A DNA stretch of 64,000 nt from Paenibacillus tundrae (GTDB lineage Bacteria > Bacillota > Bacilli > Paenibacillales > Paenibacillaceae), in the NCBI RefSeq assembly GCF_036884255.1, contig NZ_CP145605.1, positions 2,542,001 through 2,606,000 of the forward strand, written 5' to 3'. Under the pieces are notes generated by a model. The model had not been told where the DNA came from. It saw only the letters and a program-made list of their open reading frames with translations, and ran no database searches. Shown piece by piece: positions 61,723-64,000 of the stretch. Within the stretch, counting starts at the first letter, position 1. Each line of letters begins with the position of its first letter. The position numbers and the translations under genes were made by a program.

Positions 61723-62891
61723 GTTTAGTTCGGGTCGCAGTCATTGGAATCGGGAACATGGGAGCAGCACATGCGAGGACGTTAATCGCTGGAGAGGTGC
61801 CCGGTGCAGAACTTGTAGCGGTGTGTGATGTGAGACAGGAGATGGCCAAGTGGGTATCGGATAACTTTCCTGCTTCGGTTGTGTATTGGCAGGATGCAGA
61901 GCAGATGATGGGGTCAGGCACCATTGATGCCGTAATCATAGCAACACCTCACTACGACCATCCGGAGCAGGCCATTCAGGCTTTTCGATATGGTTTACAT
62001 GTCATGATTGAGAAGCCGGCAGGTGTGTACACGAAGCAGGTACGGGAGATGAATGAGGCAGCCAGTGCCAGCGGAAAATGCTTTTCCATCATGTACAACC
62101 AACGGACTAATCCGTTATACATCAAGCTTAGAGATCTCATCGCTTCAGGCGAACTGGGCGAGATCAGACGGACGAATTGGATCATTACCAATTGGTATAG
62201 ATCTCAGAGTTATTACGATTCTGGTGGCTGGCGTGCGACTTGGGCGGGCGAAGGTGGAGGCGTTCTGATTAATCAAGACCCTCACCAATTGGATCTGTGG
62301 CAATGGACGATCGGTATGATGCCTGTTCGTATGCGGGCGTTCTGTTCCTTTGGGAAATACCGGAATATTGAAGTCGAAGATGATGTGACCGCATATGTGG
62401 AATATGCGAACGGCGCAACAGGGGTTTTTGTAACTACAACGGGCGAAGCACCGGGTACGAATCGATTTGAAGTGAATGGTGATCGCGGGAAAATTGTAAT
62501 TGAAGATGGAAAATTGACCTTCTGGCGTCTCCGTGAATCCGAGCCTGAGTTTAATCAACGATTTACTGGAGGGTTTGGACAGCCGGAATGCTGGAAATGT
62601 GATGTTCCGATTACCGGGGTAGAATCAGGTCACCCAGGATTAATCCGGAACTGGGTCGATGCAATCCGTACAGGTGCACCTCTTATCGCTCCAGGCGAAG
62701 AGGGCATTCACGGACTTACATTGTCTAATGCGATGCTTCTCTCAACATGGACAGATCATTGGGTTGATTTACCGATGGATGAAGAGTTGTTCTACGAACA
62801 TTTACAAGAGCGTATCGCACAATCCGTCATGAAGAAGGATCAGGGCTATAGCAAGAATCAACCAGCAGACCTGACACAAACGTTCAAGTGA
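61719..62891 (+). CDS. Gfo/Idh/MocA oxidoreductase
   Basis: A 390-aa NAD-dependent dehydrogenase. Rossmann motif VIGIGNMGAAHARTLIAGE, EKPAGVYTKQ, and the catalytic-domain segment NQDPHQLDLWQW with its conserved His. Overlaps the isomerase gene by four bases, so both are co-translated. The pairing with a TIM-barrel isomerase and another Gfo/Idh/MocA gene resembles sugar or inositol catabolic operons. Confidence 0.9.
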   Translation: MSLVRVAVIGIGNMGAAHARTLIAGEVPGAELVAVCDVRQEMAKWVSDNFPASVVYWQDAEQMMGSGTIDAVIIATPHYDHPEQAIQAFRYGLHVMIEKPAGVYTKQVREMNEAASASGKCFSIMYNQRTNPLYIKLRDLIASGELGEIRRTNWIITNWYRSQSYYDSGGWRATWAGEGGGVLINQDPHQLDLWQWTIGMMPVRMRAFCSFGKYRNIEVEDDVTAYVEYANGATGVFVTTTGEAPGTNRFEVNGDRGKIVIEDGKLTFWRLRESEPEFNQRFTGGFGQPECWKCDVPITGVESGHPGLIRNWVDAIRTGAPLIAPGEEGIHGLTLSNAMLLSTWTDHWVDLPMDEELFYEHLQERIAQSVMKKDQGYSKNQPADLTQTFK

Positions 62892-62950
62892 AATAGAACT
62901 GAAGCGCTGATTAATTATATTCAAAATAGAAGCGGGAAGAAGGGAATCAC

Positions 62951-64000
62951 ATGGCTAAAGATGGAATGTTCTATGCACCCAAAAGTGTGAAAAAAGAGGT
63001 CGTATGTGGTGAAGGTGAGTTTACAATCGCTGCTGTAGCTTTGGATCATGGTCATATCTACGGCATGGTAGGGGGATTAGTTGAAGCGGGAGCGACTCTT
63101 AAATGGGTATATGACCCGGATCCACTCAAAGTAGAAGCATTTCGTAAACAATTTCCTCAGGCGCAGGTAGCTCAATCTGAAGAGCAGGTGTTTGCTGATG
63201 ATGAAGTGAAGCTAGTAGCCAGTGCGGCAATTACTTCCGAACGTGCACCGCTCGGCATGAGAGTTTTGGCGTCAGGCAAAGATTATTTTACGGATAAGGC
63301 TCCATTTACAACATTGGATCAACTATCTCTTGCGCGTGAAGAGGTCAAGCGTACCGGCAAGAAATACATGGTCTATTATAGTGAGCGACTGCATGTTGAA
63401 AGTGCGATTTATGCAGGGCAATTAATTGAAGAGGGTGCGATTGGAAAAGTCGTACAGGTAATGGGCACCGGACCTCATCGATTAAATGCGCCAGCTCGGC
63501 CAGACTGGTTCTTCCGTCATGAACAGTATGGTGGTATCCTCTGCGACATCGGTAGCCATCAGATCGAACAATTTCTGACGTTTGCCTCATGTACGGATGC
63601 AGAAGTGGCATTCAGCCGTGTTCATAACTTCAATCATCCGCAATACCCTGAACTGGAGGATTTCGGAGAAGCGTCCCTGATTGGTAACAATGGAGCATCG
63701 GGCTACTTCCGTGTAGACTGGTTCACACCAGATGGACTCAGAACTTGGGGCGATGGCCGTACCGTGATCTTAGGGACAGATGGTTACATTGAGTTGCGTA
63801 AATACATTGATGTAGGTCGAGAAACTCAAGGGGATCAGGTTTATCTAGTCAATCACGAAGGGGAGTACCATTATGGTGTAAAAGGTCAGGTTGGATATCC
63901 CTTCTTCGGCGATCTGATCCGTGATTGCTTGGCTCGGACAGAGAATGCGATGACCCAAGAGCATGCCTTCAAGGCGGCTGAGATCTGCCTGATTGCTCAG
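62951..64000 (+). CDS. Gfo/Idh/MocA oxidoreductase (partial)
   Basis: The 350 codons visible run off the right edge. The N-terminus (EFTIAAVALDHGHIYGMV) and the EKPA-equivalent TDKAPF, plus CDIGSHQIEQFL, place it in the Gfo/Idh/MocA family, of a longer subtype. GAAGGGAATCAC precedes ATG 62951. It is 60 bases downstream of the previous oxidoreductase gene, third gene of the operon. Confidence 0.85.
   Translation, partial: MAKDGMFYAPKSVKKEVVCGEGEFTIAAVALDHGHIYGMVGGLVEAGATLKWVYDPDPLKVEAFRKQFPQAQVAQSEEQVFADDEVKLVASAAITSERAPLGMRVLASGKDYFTDKAPFTTLDQLSLAREEVKRTGKKYMVYYSERLHVESAIYAGQLIEEGAIGKVVQVMGTGPHRLNAPARPDWFFRHEQYGGILCDIGSHQIEQFLTFASCTDAEVAFSRVHNFNHPQYPELEDFGEASLIGNNGASGYFRVDWFTPDGLRTWGDGRTVILGTDGYIELRKYIDVGRETQGDQVYLVNHEGEYHYGVKGQVGYPFFGDLIRDCLARTENAMTQEHAFKAAEICLIAQ

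Noticed and set aside
1..64000. CRISPR array, tRNA or rRNA genes, prophage or full insertion sequence
   Set aside because: I looked for regularly spaced repeats, cloverleaf-type and T-arm sequences and transposase or phage motifs and saw none; only the MITE-like repeats hint at mobile DNA.

Overview
The window looks like chromosomal DNA of an endospore-forming, low-to-mid GC Firmicute, most likely a Paenibacillus (inference from gene content, not from a search). Supporting signs are strong AGGAGG-type ribosome binding sites, frequent TTG/GTG starts, sporulation-associated genes (spoVS, a YteA-type DksA/TraR protein), a T-box in front of argS, a bacillithiol-disulfide reductase homologue, a WXG100 secretion locus and a replication-terminator-protein homologue.

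Layout. 1-5.9 kb is a housekeeping block: the end of rny, then ymdB, spoVS (with a very good SigH-type promoter), an M19 dipeptidase, an orphan PduL phosphotransacylase, miaB and ricA/ymcA. 6.1-9.7 kb holds a thioesterase and an NAD-salvage cluster: a NrtR-like Nudix/winged-helix protein, a nicotinamidase-like hydrolase and nicotinate phosphoribosyltransferase, with a palindrome over the cluster promoter. 10-15 kb carries a membrane protein, an oxidoreductase, a lipoprotein, moaB, a His-rich COG0523/CobW GTPase and a 17-Cys four-helix-bundle metal-binding protein. 15.1-20.4 kb is T-box-argS, an ABC ATPase/permease pair, an RNxxxH (HEPN-like) protein and a DUF218 protein. 20.4-26.5 kb, on the minus strand, is a tetR-DUF4097-small membrane protein operon and a BmrC/BmrD-like multidrug exporter whose long leader holds two short ORFs and a terminator. 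26.8-36 kb is mixed: Nudix, DUF441, ypdA, an ArsR/DUF2087 regulator with a clear dyad operator, a 204-bp MITE-like repeat, a second-type rsgA, ykuD, GNAT and aldehyde dehydrogenase.

36.4-46.6 kb is the most interesting region. It is a type VII secretion (WXG100) locus: EsaB/YukD, an EssC ATPase lacking FHA domains, an EspG-like candidate chaperone, two WXG-type proteins, a kinase-TM-coiled-coil protein that could be a catalytically competent EssB counterpart, a VWA protein and a PP2C-like phosphatase. I read it as a T7SS with its own phospho-signalling module.

46.7-64 kb contains an SDR, an hrpB helicase with an internal block of very high GC, a general-stress-type protein, an acyltransferase, an rtp homologue preceded by two inverted Ter-like cores, a Gfo/Idh/MocA oxidoreductase, an MFS/regulator pair, a second copy of the MITE-like repeat, an Rrf2 regulator, a HEPN-like protein and a sugar-catabolic operon (TIM-barrel isomerase plus two Gfo/Idh/MocA oxidoreductases, the last cut by the window end) under a candidate CcpA cre site.

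No rRNA, tRNA, CRISPR array, transposase or prophage structural gene was seen.
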